From the NCBI GenBank assembly GCA_036562495.1, contig DATCKA010000130.1, forward strand, positions 1 to 64,000: a DNA stretch of 64,000 nucleotides. The letters are read 5' to 3'. Both the position numbers and the translations under genes were made by a program. Origin of the DNA: Geochorda sp036562495. GTDB taxonomy: Bacteria; Bacillota; Limnochordia; Limnochordales; Geochordaceae. Shown in pieces: positions 25,740 through 33,690 of the stretch. Every line of letters starts with the position of its first letter. Within the stretch, counting starts at the first letter, position 1. Under the pieces are notes generated by a model, which was not told where the DNA came from, made no database searches, and was given only the letters and a program-made list of their open reading frames with translations.

Positions 25740-26231
25740 TCAGGACCGCGGGCGCATGTCCGCGTCCGCGTGGGTGGCGCTGCAGCGCGCCAGGGTCTCT
25801 CGCACCAGCGATGCGAGCCGAGGGTACGCCCGCCTCGTCCCCCAGATTACCAAAGGCCGGCCGAGCCTGACCAGCCCGAGCCGACGGGAGAGGTAGCCCC
25901 CCACACGCATCCAGACGTTGACGCAGCGCAGGGTGTCGACCACCACGAGCTGATCCGGGTCGCCGCCTGCCAGGCGGTACCCGTCGAGCAGCGCCTGCAG
26001 CGCCAGCTTCGCATGGGGACCGTGCCCCATCACGAAGACGGCGTGGCCGTGGGCATCCTGCCCCATGGGCAGCAGCCTGCCCCAGTGGTCCGTCGGCGTG
26101 GTGTCGAAGTGCGGGACGGCGCGGATGGCCTCCGGCGGCGGGGTGCCATCCAGCGGGAGCATCCCCAGGTGGATGGCGGCTGCGACCGGGGACGAGTGCG
26201 CCCCTCCGAAGCAGTGGTAGACGATGGGCAA
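25740..26231 (-). CDS. DUF3189 family protein
   Basis: A 163-residue protein starting PIVYHCFGGAHSSPVAAAIHLG, the hallmark of DUF3189, followed by LRCVNVWMRVGGYLSRRLGL and VIWGTRRAYPRLASLV. The HxxGGAHSS stretch looks like a nucleotide or phosphate loop, but no activity is known. TTG 26231 is preferred because GGGAGG lies six bases upstream and the conserved part starts there; an upstream frame would overlap the capping subunit gene. These proteins occur only in spore formers and sit next to YIEGIA genes. Confidence 0.75.
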   Translation of the reverse strand: MPIVYHCFGGAHSSPVAAAIHLGMLPLDGTPPPEAIRAVPHFDTTPTDHWGRLLPMGQDAHGHAVFVMGHGPHAKLALQALLDGYRLAGGDPDQLVVVDTLRCVNVWMRVGGYLSRRLGLVRLGRPLVIWGTRRAYPRLASLVRETLARCSATHADADMRPRS

Positions 26232-26256
26232 GGGGATCCTCCCGTCCGCACGGCTC

Positions 26257-26457
26257 TCAGTGGCGCATGATGACAAGGGTGCCCGGCTGGATCTCGTGCG
26301 CGCTGCCCAGCGTCACCCGGCTGAGGTAGAGGACGATCCGCTCCAGGTCGTCCCGGTCCCGGGCGTAGAAGACCGGGGCGCCCGTCGCCCGGTAGTCGGG
26401 ATCGGTGGTGACGATGGCCAGGATCCACTCGCTGGCGCGGACCCGCACGTCTCCCAT
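26257..26457 (-). CDS. Small capping subunit for YIEGIA
   Basis: A 66-residue protein starting MGDVRVRASEWILAIVTTD with a central APVFYARDRDDLERIVLYLSR. It starts four bases after the YIEGIA stop, with a GGGGGTGAGGGC Shine-Dalgarno overlapping that stop. Small genes in this position encode the so-called capping complex subunit for YIEGIA. The function is not known beyond that association. Confidence 0.65.
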   Translation of the reverse strand: MGDVRVRASEWILAIVTTDPDYRATGAPVFYARDRDDLERIVLYLSRVTLGSAHEIQPGTLVIMRH

Positions 26458-26461
26458 GCCC

Positions 26462-27427
26462 TCACCCCCTCCCGCTCCCGCCTGCCGGCGGGGCGCCGCT
26501 CTCGAGATGGCGAGGGATGAGGCTGCCGGCCCCACCCTCCCGGGTGTCGCCACCCGCCAGGCGCACGCTGCTCTCCAGTACCGGCACGCTTCGGATGGCC
26601 CGCGCCACGTCCTCGAAGCCCCCGGCCTGTGGGATGACCACCACGATGACGGCGTCCCTCTCCACGTGACGACGCGAGATGGGGGCAAACTCCGGCTCGT
26701 CGACGTCCATGCGCACGCCCACCCGTGCCACCACGTCGTGCAGGATGGCCTGACGCTGGCCCGGGTTGGCCAGCGTCGCCGCGGCCGCACGGTCCCGGGG
26801 CTCGATCATGGCGGCCACGCCGTGACGCAGGTAGATCTCACGAGCCTGCAGGCGCCCCACGTTGACCAGGACGGCCCCTTCGACCGACAAGAGCGGCCCG
26901 TCGAACTCGATCCGGGCCGGACGGACGGTCGCGATCTGACCGACGGTGGAGCCCCGGGCGCTGCGGCCGATGCTGACGGCCGCCACCATCACCACCGCCG
27001 CGCTCACCAGCACGGCACCGGCCGGGGACGGGCGCACGAGCCACAATACCACCGTGTCGAGCAGGGCCACCAGCATGGCCAGGTAGTTGCGGGTCTCGAA
27101 CACCCGCGCGATGCCCTCGATGTAGGCGGCCCCACGTCGCACCAGCTCGGTCTCCTCCAGGCGGGAGAGCGCCTCCCGCTCGACCTTGCGCACCTCGCGA
27201 AACTGCGTGGCTGCCAGCGCCAGGAAAGAGGCCGCCGCGAACTCCCTCGCCAGAAGCGCCGGGAAGGCCAGGGCCCCGAGGAAGGAGGCGATGAGCCCCA
27301 TCGAGAGGTGGATGGCGTAGCCCTGGGGATAGCTGGGGTACTGGCGGTAGTCGACCCGCAGGGTGTAGATGCGCAGCGCCGTCCCGGCCAGGGAGCCCAA
27401 CACGACGTCCCAGACCATGCCATCCAT
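26462..27427 (-). CDS. YIEGIA family membrane protein
   Basis: A 321-residue protein carrying the family signature AYIEGIARVFETRNYLAMLVAL. Four or more hydrophobic segments span about residues 5-20, 38-56, 60-75 and 125-150, and the soluble C-terminal half begins near RPARIEFDGPLL. YIEGIA proteins are confined to spore-forming Bacillota and are thought to be sporulation membrane proteins of unknown function. Here the gene follows a SpoIIP-type gene by 18 nt and is followed by its small partner and a DUF3189 gene, so all four are likely co-expressed in sporulation. Confidence 0.8.
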   Translation of the reverse strand: MDGMVWDVVLGSLAGTALRIYTLRVDYRQYPSYPQGYAIHLSMGLIASFLGALAFPALLAREFAAASFLALAATQFREVRKVEREALSRLEETELVRRGAAYIEGIARVFETRNYLAMLVALLDTVVLWLVRPSPAGAVLVSAAVVMVAAVSIGRSARGSTVGQIATVRPARIEFDGPLLSVEGAVLVNVGRLQAREIYLRHGVAAMIEPRDRAAAATLANPGQRQAILHDVVARVGVRMDVDEPEFAPISRRHVERDAVIVVVIPQAGGFEDVARAIRSVPVLESSVRLAGGDTREGGAGSLIPRHLESGAPPAGGSGRG

Positions 27428-27445
27428 CCCGCTGGGACCACCCCG

Positions 27446-29203
27446 TCAGGGCTGGCCGTCGTCGGGCCGTCCGTCGGGTCGCCCGTCCTGCCCCTGCCCC
27501 GTCGGGGCCGTGCGGCGCCACCAACGGACGACGGCGGACCTCACGGAGTCGGCGCTGCCGGCGTTGAGGGCCAGAAACCCGACGACCCCGATGAGCAGCG
27601 CCGCCGCCAGCAGGCCTGCGCTCCTCCAGGCGCCGGCGCCCACCTCCCGGGAAGCTCGCTGATCGCCGATCCCCGCGGCGGCCAGCACCGGTGCGAAGAG
27701 CCTCGCCCCGTTGCGGGCCAGCTCCAGCGGATTGGTATGGGCCCCGAACTCCAGGAGGATGGCCTTGGGCATCAGGTCCTGGTTGTAGTCCCCCCGGGCG
27801 ATGAAGATGCCCTCGATGAGGCCGGGCAGCTCACGGTCGGCGGTGGCCTTGATCTGCTTGGCGAAGGCCAGGTTGGCCTGCATGTTCTGGTTCTGGCGGC
27901 CCACCACGAGCCGCACCTTGGTGGCCGGCTGCCCCTTGACCTGGGTCTCGTAGACCTCCGGAGGCACCGCGTCCCGGTGGACGTCGACCAGGAGCGCCGG
28001 CTGCTCCCGCATCAACTGCATGGCCGTGCGGCGCGACCGCGTGTAGGCCTGGCCGTCGTGGGGGTTGTGGTTGTTGCGGGAGACATGGACCCGGTGGCCC
28101 AGGCGGCGCAGCTCCTCGGCCAGGGTCTCGCCCACCTCGTAGATGTCCCCCCACCACTTGGCATACGTGCCGCTGGTCGGTACGTACGACTCGTCGGAGT
28201 GGGTGAAGTAGATGGCGACGTCGGTGCCCCGCCGGCCACCCACGGCCGCCGGCACGGGCAGCGCCGCGCTCTGCAACGAGCTGGCCTGCGGCATGGGCTC
28301 CAGTCCGGCGTCGCGCACGCGGATCCGGTCGCCCTCGACCCCCTCTACCTCCCAGCGGCGGTTGGCCGCATCGATGTAGACGTCGCCGGCGGCGAGACGG
28401 CGGGCCGTGTACGTCAGGACCGAGCCGTCCGGGCGCACCACCGTGTAGTACGCGTCGGCGTGCTCGACCATCTCGGCGGCGTCCGGCGAAGGCGTCGACG
28501 CCGGCGTTGCCAGGCCCGTGGCCGCCCACAGCACCGCCACGGCAGAGGCCGATGCCGCGGCCAGGAGCAGCGCGGCCGGCCCGGGACCACCCGACAGCCG
28601 CTCCCGCACCTCCCCCACCACCTCGGCCAGGCCGAGGGCCAGGACACCGGCGAGCACGATCATGTCGAGGGCCCCGGCTCCCCCGATCATCACGGTGGCA
28701 GCCTGGCCCATGCGCGCCACCTGCAGCGCGTGCACCAGGTCCGTCAGCAGAAGCCCCAGGCTCCCGGCCACGAAGGATGCGCGGCGCGACCTCTGGCCGA
28801 CGAGGTAGCCCACCACACCCCCCAGCCCGCCGAACAGCCAGATGGGATCCAGGAAGTCCGCGCGCCCTGGTTCGAAGTCGGTGATGGATGCCACCGCCAT
28901 CACCGCGGCCGCCGTGATGACGGCTCCGACCAGGGCCCGCACGCGCTCGGCCTGGCTGTCCGCCCGCCACAGCAGGTAGACCACCAGTGCCAGCGGTACG
29001 AGGGCGCCTCCGACGTTGACGCTGAGGGTAAACGGCGTGCGCATCAGCGGAAGGTCGATGAAGCTGCCCCCGATCATGGCCGCGATCACGAGCAAGGCCT
29101 GCCCGTCGGTCAGACGTAGCCGGTCCAGGACGCGATGGGTGAGGCCGAAGAAGATGAGGGCGGCCACCACCACCAGGACGATGACACCAGCCGGGAGCGG
29201 CAT
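27446..29203 (-). CDS. spoIIP: DUF1614-SpoIIP fusion protein
   Basis: SpoIIP is the amidase/endopeptidase that degrades septal peptidoglycan during engulfment. In this 585-residue protein residues 1-230 form a polytopic DUF1614 module (LTDGQALLVIAAMIGGSFID, about seven helices). Residues 325-515 form the SpoIIP domain, with expected zinc and catalytic residues in IYFTHSDESY (H335), VDVHRDAVP (H409) and LLEFGAHTN (E485). A further helix at about 529-547 and a basic tail end the protein. Bacillus SpoIIP has only one N-terminal anchor. All catalytic residues are kept, so the enzyme should be active outside the membrane. Confidence 0.85.
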   Translation of the reverse strand: MPLPAGVIVLVVVAALIFFGLTHRVLDRLRLTDGQALLVIAAMIGGSFIDLPLMRTPFTLSVNVGGALVPLALVVYLLWRADSQAERVRALVGAVITAAAVMAVASITDFEPGRADFLDPIWLFGGLGGVVGYLVGQRSRRASFVAGSLGLLLTDLVHALQVARMGQAATVMIGGAGALDMIVLAGVLALGLAEVVGEVRERLSGGPGPAALLLAAASASAVAVLWAATGLATPASTPSPDAAEMVEHADAYYTVVRPDGSVLTYTARRLAAGDVYIDAANRRWEVEGVEGDRIRVRDAGLEPMPQASSLQSAALPVPAAVGGRRGTDVAIYFTHSDESYVPTSGTYAKWWGDIYEVGETLAEELRRLGHRVHVSRNNHNPHDGQAYTRSRRTAMQLMREQPALLVDVHRDAVPPEVYETQVKGQPATKVRLVVGRQNQNMQANLAFAKQIKATADRELPGLIEGIFIARGDYNQDLMPKAILLEFGAHTNPLELARNGARLFAPVLAAAGIGDQRASREVGAGAWRSAGLLAAALLIGVVGFLALNAGSADSVRSAVVRWWRRTAPTGQGQDGRPDGRPDDGQP

Positions 29204-29270
29204 GGCCTAGCACTCGCCTCCTCTGCCCCCAACGTCTCCGCTCCCCGGCGCGCCTATGCTGGCAAGCGAA

Positions 29271-29293
29271 AGGGCCGGCTACCAGCCGGCCCT
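29271..29293 (-). terminator. Terminator-like hairpin after rpsA
   Basis: AGGGCCGGCT (29271-29280) pairs perfectly with AGCCGGCCCT (29284-29293) around a 3-nt loop. On the minus strand it is followed by TTCGCTTG, a weak T-run. It stands 34 nt after the rpsA stop. Confidence 0.6.
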
Positions 29294-29326
29294 GCCTCGC
29301 TCCATCCGTCCTACGCCCGTCGCGGC

Positions 29327-30682
29327 TCAGTCGCCGGCGCCCTCGACGGAAGCCCCTCCCCGGCGCTCGGCGGTCCGGGTCGGCTGGCCGCCGTTTTTGA
29401 GCACCTCGCCCAGGTTGCTGTACAGCTCGCCGATGGTGATGGTGGGAGCCTCCGCTGTCCCGTGAGAGGTCGCCGGCTCCTGGCGCTGCTCGCGCTTGGG
29501 GGCGGCCTCTCGCAGCGACAGGCCGATGCGCCGGGCCGCCTGATCCACGCTCAGGATGCGTACACGCACCTGCTGGCCAGGCGACACGACCTCCTGGGGC
29601 TTGGTGACGTGGTGATCGGCCAGCTGCGAGATGTGCACGAGGCCCTCGATGCCGTCCTCGAGCCGCACGAAGGCGCCGAAGTCGACCAGCCGGGTCACCT
29701 CGCCGTCGACCACGTCGCCCACGTGGTAGCGCTCGCTGACCGTGTCCCACGGGTTGGGCAGCACCTGCTTGAGGCCCAGCGAGATCCGCTCCCGCTCGCG
29801 GTCGACGTTGAGCACCATCACCTTGAGGGTCTGGCCCTCTTGCAGCACATCGGACGGGTGACGCACCCGGCTCCAGGCCATCTCGGAGATGTGCAGCAGG
29901 CCCTCGACGCCGCCGCCCAGGTCGATGAAGGCGCCGAAGTCGGTGAGTCGCCGCACGACGCCCTCCACCACCTGGCCCTCCTTGAGGGTGGAGAAGAGCC
30001 GGGCCTTGGCCTCCTGGTACTCCTGCTCCAGGACCTCCTTGCGGGAGAGCACCACGTTGCGCCGGCTGCGGTTGACCTCGACCACCTTCAGCCGGAGGGT
30101 CTGCCCCACAAACTGCTCCAGGTTGTCCACGTAGCCCCGCGCCACGTGAGACGCCGGCACGAAGCCCCGCACCCCGACGTCGACCAGGAGCCCGCCCTTG
30201 ACCCGCTCGGTCACCCGCGCCTCGAGGATCGTCCCCTCCCGTTGGGCCTGCTCCAGGCGGCGCCACGTCATCTCCACGTCGGCCCGGCGCTTGGAGAGGA
30301 GGACGCCCCCCTCCTCGTCCACCTTCAACACCCAGACGTCGATCTCATCGCCGACCTTGAGGATGTCGGCAGGCGTCTGGCCGGAGCGCAACCCCAGCTC
30401 GTGGATGGGGATGCGCCCGTCGCCCTTGTAACCGACGTCCACGAGCACCTCGTCCGCGGAGACCTGGACCACCCGGCCCCGCACGACGCGCCCCGGCGTC
30501 AACGCGGCCAGTGCCTGCTCCATGGCGTCCTGGGCGTTGATCTCCTGGACCGACTCGACCGTCTCCACGGCGGCCGCCTGCTCGCTGGCCGCGGTCGACA
30601 GCTGTGCGGCGGCCTCCGGCTGCGCCGATGCCGGCTGGGAAGGCATGGCGCCTGTTTCATCTTGTCCCAATGCAAACCCCAT
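29327..30682 (-). CDS. rpsA: Ribosomal protein S1
   Basis: A 451-residue protein with four S1 RNA-binding domains at about residues 62-130, 148-213, 234-302 and 319-388, seen as repeated GRVVRGRVVQV, GTILEARV, GQVVEGVVRRLTDFGAFIDLGG and GDVVDGEVTRLVDFGAFVRLEDG. This four-domain form is normal for Bacillota. The N-terminal 55 residues and the tail after KREQRQE are low-complexity. The gene follows cmk-plsC, the usual neighbourhood, but after a 262-bp region that looks structured. Confidence 0.93.
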   Translation of the reverse strand: MGFALGQDETGAMPSQPASAQPEAAAQLSTAASEQAAAVETVESVQEINAQDAMEQALAALTPGRVVRGRVVQVSADEVLVDVGYKGDGRIPIHELGLRSGQTPADILKVGDEIDVWVLKVDEEGGVLLSKRRADVEMTWRRLEQAQREGTILEARVTERVKGGLLVDVGVRGFVPASHVARGYVDNLEQFVGQTLRLKVVEVNRSRRNVVLSRKEVLEQEYQEAKARLFSTLKEGQVVEGVVRRLTDFGAFIDLGGGVEGLLHISEMAWSRVRHPSDVLQEGQTLKVMVLNVDRERERISLGLKQVLPNPWDTVSERYHVGDVVDGEVTRLVDFGAFVRLEDGIEGLVHISQLADHHVTKPQEVVSPGQQVRVRILSVDQAARRIGLSLREAAPKREQRQEPATSHGTAEAPTITIGELYSNLGEVLKNGGQPTRTAERRGGASVEGAGD

Positions 30683-30944
30683 GGATGACCCTACCCCCTC
30701 GGGCTACGACCTCGAAGCTCCGGGAATGACCCTGGAGAGTTGAAGGGCGGGAGAGGAAGCGGATGCGGGTCCTGGGACCCGCTCTCGCGTCTCATGGCGG
30801 GCGCACGTTTCTAACGACACCTCGTCGTCCCCTGACTCAAGTCCCACATGCCCGCTATTCGTGAACCCCGCGCGGGATTCCTCCTTGAAACGGGGCGCAT
30901 ACCCTCGAAAGGCGGGCAAGGAACTCTGGGGCGCTTGGAAAGTC
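30683..30944 (-). ncRNA. Candidate structured leader RNA upstream of rpsA
   Basis: No gene is supported in this gap. On the minus strand it holds several stems: AATCCCG/CGGGGTT near 30865-30880, a GACGAC/GTCGTT stem around 30815, and GCGGGTC/GACCCGC (30765-30782) with loop CCAG. Conserved-looking unpaired text such as GTTAGAAACGTGCGCCCGCC lies between them. The size and the alternation of stems with purine-rich joints suggest a folded RNA. My recollection is that it resembles the raiA RNA class, but this was not tested. A small open frame here is rejected as a gene. Confidence 0.35.
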
Positions 30945-31589
30945 TCACGTCAGCCCGGATCCACCCGGCTGTCCGACCAGCCTCTGCCCCAGCAACTCTC
31001 GCAGGCTGTCAGCCAGCCGCTGGCTGGTGGAGGCCACCCGGGCCTTGGTCGCGGTTGCAGGCCCCGGCTCCACCGGCAGCAACTGGCCGATCCGGATCTC
31101 GACGGCCACCCGCCGGGGCCACCAGGCCCCCTTGGGCATGGCCCGGTCGGTGCCGGTGATGGCCGCCGGCAGGATGGGCGCCCCGCTCTTGAGGGCCAGC
31201 AGCGCCGTGCCGCCGTGCAGCTCCAGCAGCCGCCCGTCCAGGCTCCGGGTCCCCTCGGGGAAGATGCCGACCACCCGCCCCTCCCGCAGGCACCGGAGCG
31301 CATGCTGGATGGCCTCCCGGTCCGGCTCCCCCCGGCGCACGGGGAAGGCGCCCACCCACCGCAGCACCCTTCCCAGCACCGGGTAGCGGAAGAGCTCCTC
31401 CTTGGCCATGAAGCAGATGGGGCGCGGCATGACCGCCGCCACCAGGATGGGATCCAGCATGCTCAGGTGGTTGAGGGCCAGCAGGACGGGCCCGCTCCTG
31501 GGCAAGCGCTCGAGGCCCACGACCTTGACGCGGAAGTATCCGCACAGGATGGGCCGCAAGATCCGTCGGGCGATCCGATATAACGTCAC
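30945..31589 (-). CDS. plsC: 1-acyl-sn-glycerol-3-phosphate acyltransferase
   Basis: Makes phosphatidic acid from lysophosphatidic acid at the membrane. About 214 residues with the acyltransferase box NHLSMLDP (the HX4D form), GAFPVRRGEPDREAI, and the substrate motif FPEGTRS. GTG 31589 overlaps the cmk stop by four bases and has GGAGG ahead, so translation is coupled. The cmk-plsC-rpsA order is common in Bacillota. Confidence 0.92.
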   Translation of the reverse strand: MTLYRIARRILRPILCGYFRVKVVGLERLPRSGPVLLALNHLSMLDPILVAAVMPRPICFMAKEELFRYPVLGRVLRWVGAFPVRRGEPDREAIQHALRCLREGRVVGIFPEGTRSLDGRLLELHGGTALLALKSGAPILPAAITGTDRAMPKGAWWPRRVAVEIRIGQLLPVEPGPATATKARVASTSQRLADSLRELLGQRLVGQPGGSGLT

Positions 31590-32329
31590 GGGCCACCTCC
31601 AAGACGCTCGCGACAGATCGCGAGGGCGCGCTGGAGGACCGACGCCAGATCCTGGCCGGTCGTGTCCAGCGTAACCGCATCGGGCGCCACCATCAAGGGG
31701 GCGGTCTCCCGGGAGCTGTCCTGCTGGTCCCGTCTCGCCAGCTCCCGCATGACCTCCTCGACCCTCAGGTCGCTGCCCGTCGAGCCCTCGGCAGCCGTCG
31801 CCTGCGCCGCCAGCTCCCGGGCCCTGCGGCGGGCCCGTTCCTCGAGGGATGCGGTGACGTAGAGCTTGACGCAGGCTTCGGGCAGGATGACGGTGCCGAT
31901 GTCGCGCCCCTCCATGACGCAGGGGCCTTCTTCGGCCAGGCGGCGCTGGAGGCGGGCCAGGATATGCCGCACCCCGGGCAGCCGCGCGATGGCGGAGGCC
32001 GCCTGCCCCACCTCCAGGGAGCGCACCTGCTCGCTGACGTCCTCGCCGTCCAGGTAGACCGGAGCCGGGCGATCCGCCTGCGGGTCCGTGCCGATGCGGA
32101 TGTCCAGCCGCTCCACCAGACGGACCACGGCGTCGGCGTCGATGGGCTCCTGCGCCAGGAGCCCCGCTCGCAACGCGGCCAGGGCGGCCGCCCGGTACGT
32201 GGCGCCGGTGTCGATGTAGCGAAAGCCGAGCGCCCTGGCCAGCGCACGCGCCAGGGTGCTCTTGCCTGCGCCGGCGGGCCCATCGACGGCGATCCAGTCC
32301 CGCCGGCATCCTGACCCACGATCGGGCAT
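31586..32329 (-). CDS. cmk: Cytidylate kinase
   Basis: Phosphorylates CMP and dCMP. About 247 residues with the P-loop DGPAGAGKST, YIDTGATYRAAALAALRAG, the CMP-specific insert after YLDGEDVSEQVRS and the lid motif MEGRDIGTVILP. The family's usual length is 220-230; the extra residues lie in the basic N-terminus and the lid region. It starts eight bases after aroA stops, linking nucleotide metabolism to the aromatic operon. Confidence 0.95.
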   Translation of the reverse strand: MPDRGSGCRRDWIAVDGPAGAGKSTLARALARALGFRYIDTGATYRAAALAALRAGLLAQEPIDADAVVRLVERLDIRIGTDPQADRPAPVYLDGEDVSEQVRSLEVGQAASAIARLPGVRHILARLQRRLAEEGPCVMEGRDIGTVILPEACVKLYVTASLEERARRRARELAAQATAAEGSTGSDLRVEEVMRELARRDQQDSSRETAPLMVAPDAVTLDTTGQDLASVLQRALAICRERLGGGP

Positions 32330-32337
32330 GATAGGCT

Positions 32338-33690
32338 CTACGCTGCCTCCTCGACACGCCCGCCCCCGGCCCGCGCGAGCACGTCCAGGGTTCGCGCGAA
32401 GCCGGGAAACGAGATCCGGGCGCAGCGGGAGCCCTTCACCACCGAAGGCCCATCTCCTGCCAGGGCCGCCACCGCCAACGACATGGCCAGGCGGTGATCG
32501 CCGCAGGAGTCGGCGACGCCGCCGGGGAACCGCTGGGGGCCCTCGATCCGCCACCCATCGGGCAGCGCCTCCACCCGGGCGCCGAGCGCCGCCAGCCCGC
32601 GAGCCAGCCCCTCGATCCGGTCCGACTCCTTGACCCGCAGCTCCGCCGCGTCCTGGATGAGGGAGGTGCCCTGCGCCCGCAGTGCCGCCACCGCCAACAC
32701 CGGCAACTCGTCGATGAGCAGGGGCACCCGCCGACCGGCGATCCGAAAGGGACGCAGCCGCTCGGGGCCCATCACCGTCACGTCGCCCCACGGCTCCGGC
32801 GCCGATGGCGGCGTGGCGGGCTCCATCCGCACATCGGCCCCCATCTCCGAGAGGACCTGCAGCACCTCGATACGCGTGGGGTTGAGGCTGACGCCGCACG
32901 TCCGCACCCGGGAGCCCGGGTGCATGGCCGCCGCCACCCACAAGAAAGCCGCCGACGAGGGATCGCCGGGCACCGTCAGATGGCAACCCTGCAGGGTCTG
33001 GGGGCCCTCGAGCTGCACCCACCCGGGCCCCGAGAGGAGATGGACGCCGAAGAGGGGCAGCATTCGCTCCGTGTGGTCCCGGCTCGGGGCGGGCTCCTCG
33101 ACGCGGGTGATCCCCCGGGCCTGCACCCCGGCCAGGAGCACGGCCGACTTGACCTGGGCGCTGGCGACCGGCCCCTTCCAGGCGATGGCATGCAGGGCCC
33201 CACCCCGCATGGCCAGTGGCGCCCGCTGGCCCTGCCGGGCCCAGATGCTCGCCCCCATCCGGGTCAAGGGCTCGATGACCCGTCCCATGGGCCGGCGCCT
33301 CAGCGAGGCGTCGCCCGTGGCGACCCAGAAGATGGGGTGCGCCGCGGCCAGCCCCATCAGGAGTCGCAGCGTGGTGCCCGAGTTACCCGCATCCACCACG
33401 CCTTCCGGCTCGGCCAGGCCCCCTTCGCTCAACGGGCGGCCCCGGATCACCACCCGACCCTCGCCCTCGGGGCCCTGCACCTCCACCCCCAGGGCCCGCA
33501 GGGCCTCGAGGGTGGCCAGGGTGTCGGCGGCTTGCAGGTAGCGGTCGATGACCGTGGTGCCCGCGGCGATGGCGCCCATCATCGCGGCCCGATGAGAGAT
33601 GGACTTGTCGGGCGGCACGCGGGCCTCGCCCTCGAGGCCGGTGGTCGGCCGGACGTGCCAGGCGCCCTCTGATGCCTCTATCTCGCCCAA
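32338..33690 (-). CDS. aroA: 3-phosphoshikimate 1-carboxyvinyltransferase (EPSP synthase)
   Basis: Joins shikimate-3-phosphate and phosphoenolpyruvate. About 450 residues with VPPDKSISHRAAM (PEP and shikimate site), DAGNSGTTLRLLMG, RRRPMGRVIEPL, DPSSAAFLWVAA and the late RVKESDRIEG and CGDHRLAMSLAVAAL. NSGTTLRLL with a Gly after GNS, and VPPDKS in place of VPGDKS, fall in the class I/II variation range. No ATG or GTG fits; TTG 33690, overlapping tyrA by 13 nt and with GGGGG eight bases upstream, is the best start. Confidence 0.93.
   Translation of the reverse strand: MGEIEASEGAWHVRPTTGLEGEARVPPDKSISHRAAMMGAIAAGTTVIDRYLQAADTLATLEALRALGVEVQGPEGEGRVVIRGRPLSEGGLAEPEGVVDAGNSGTTLRLLMGLAAAHPIFWVATGDASLRRRPMGRVIEPLTRMGASIWARQGQRAPLAMRGGALHAIAWKGPVASAQVKSAVLLAGVQARGITRVEEPAPSRDHTERMLPLFGVHLLSGPGWVQLEGPQTLQGCHLTVPGDPSSAAFLWVAAAMHPGSRVRTCGVSLNPTRIEVLQVLSEMGADVRMEPATPPSAPEPWGDVTVMGPERLRPFRIAGRRVPLLIDELPVLAVAALRAQGTSLIQDAAELRVKESDRIEGLARGLAALGARVEALPDGWRIEGPQRFPGGVADSCGDHRLAMSLAVAALAGDGPSVVKGSRCARISFPGFARTLDVLARAGGGRVEEAA

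Noticed and set aside
30704..30919. A 71-codon open frame on the minus strand before rpsA
   Set aside because: Poor ribosome site, no family signature, and it lies across the stems of the candidate leader RNA; it looks like a by-product of the RNA sequence.
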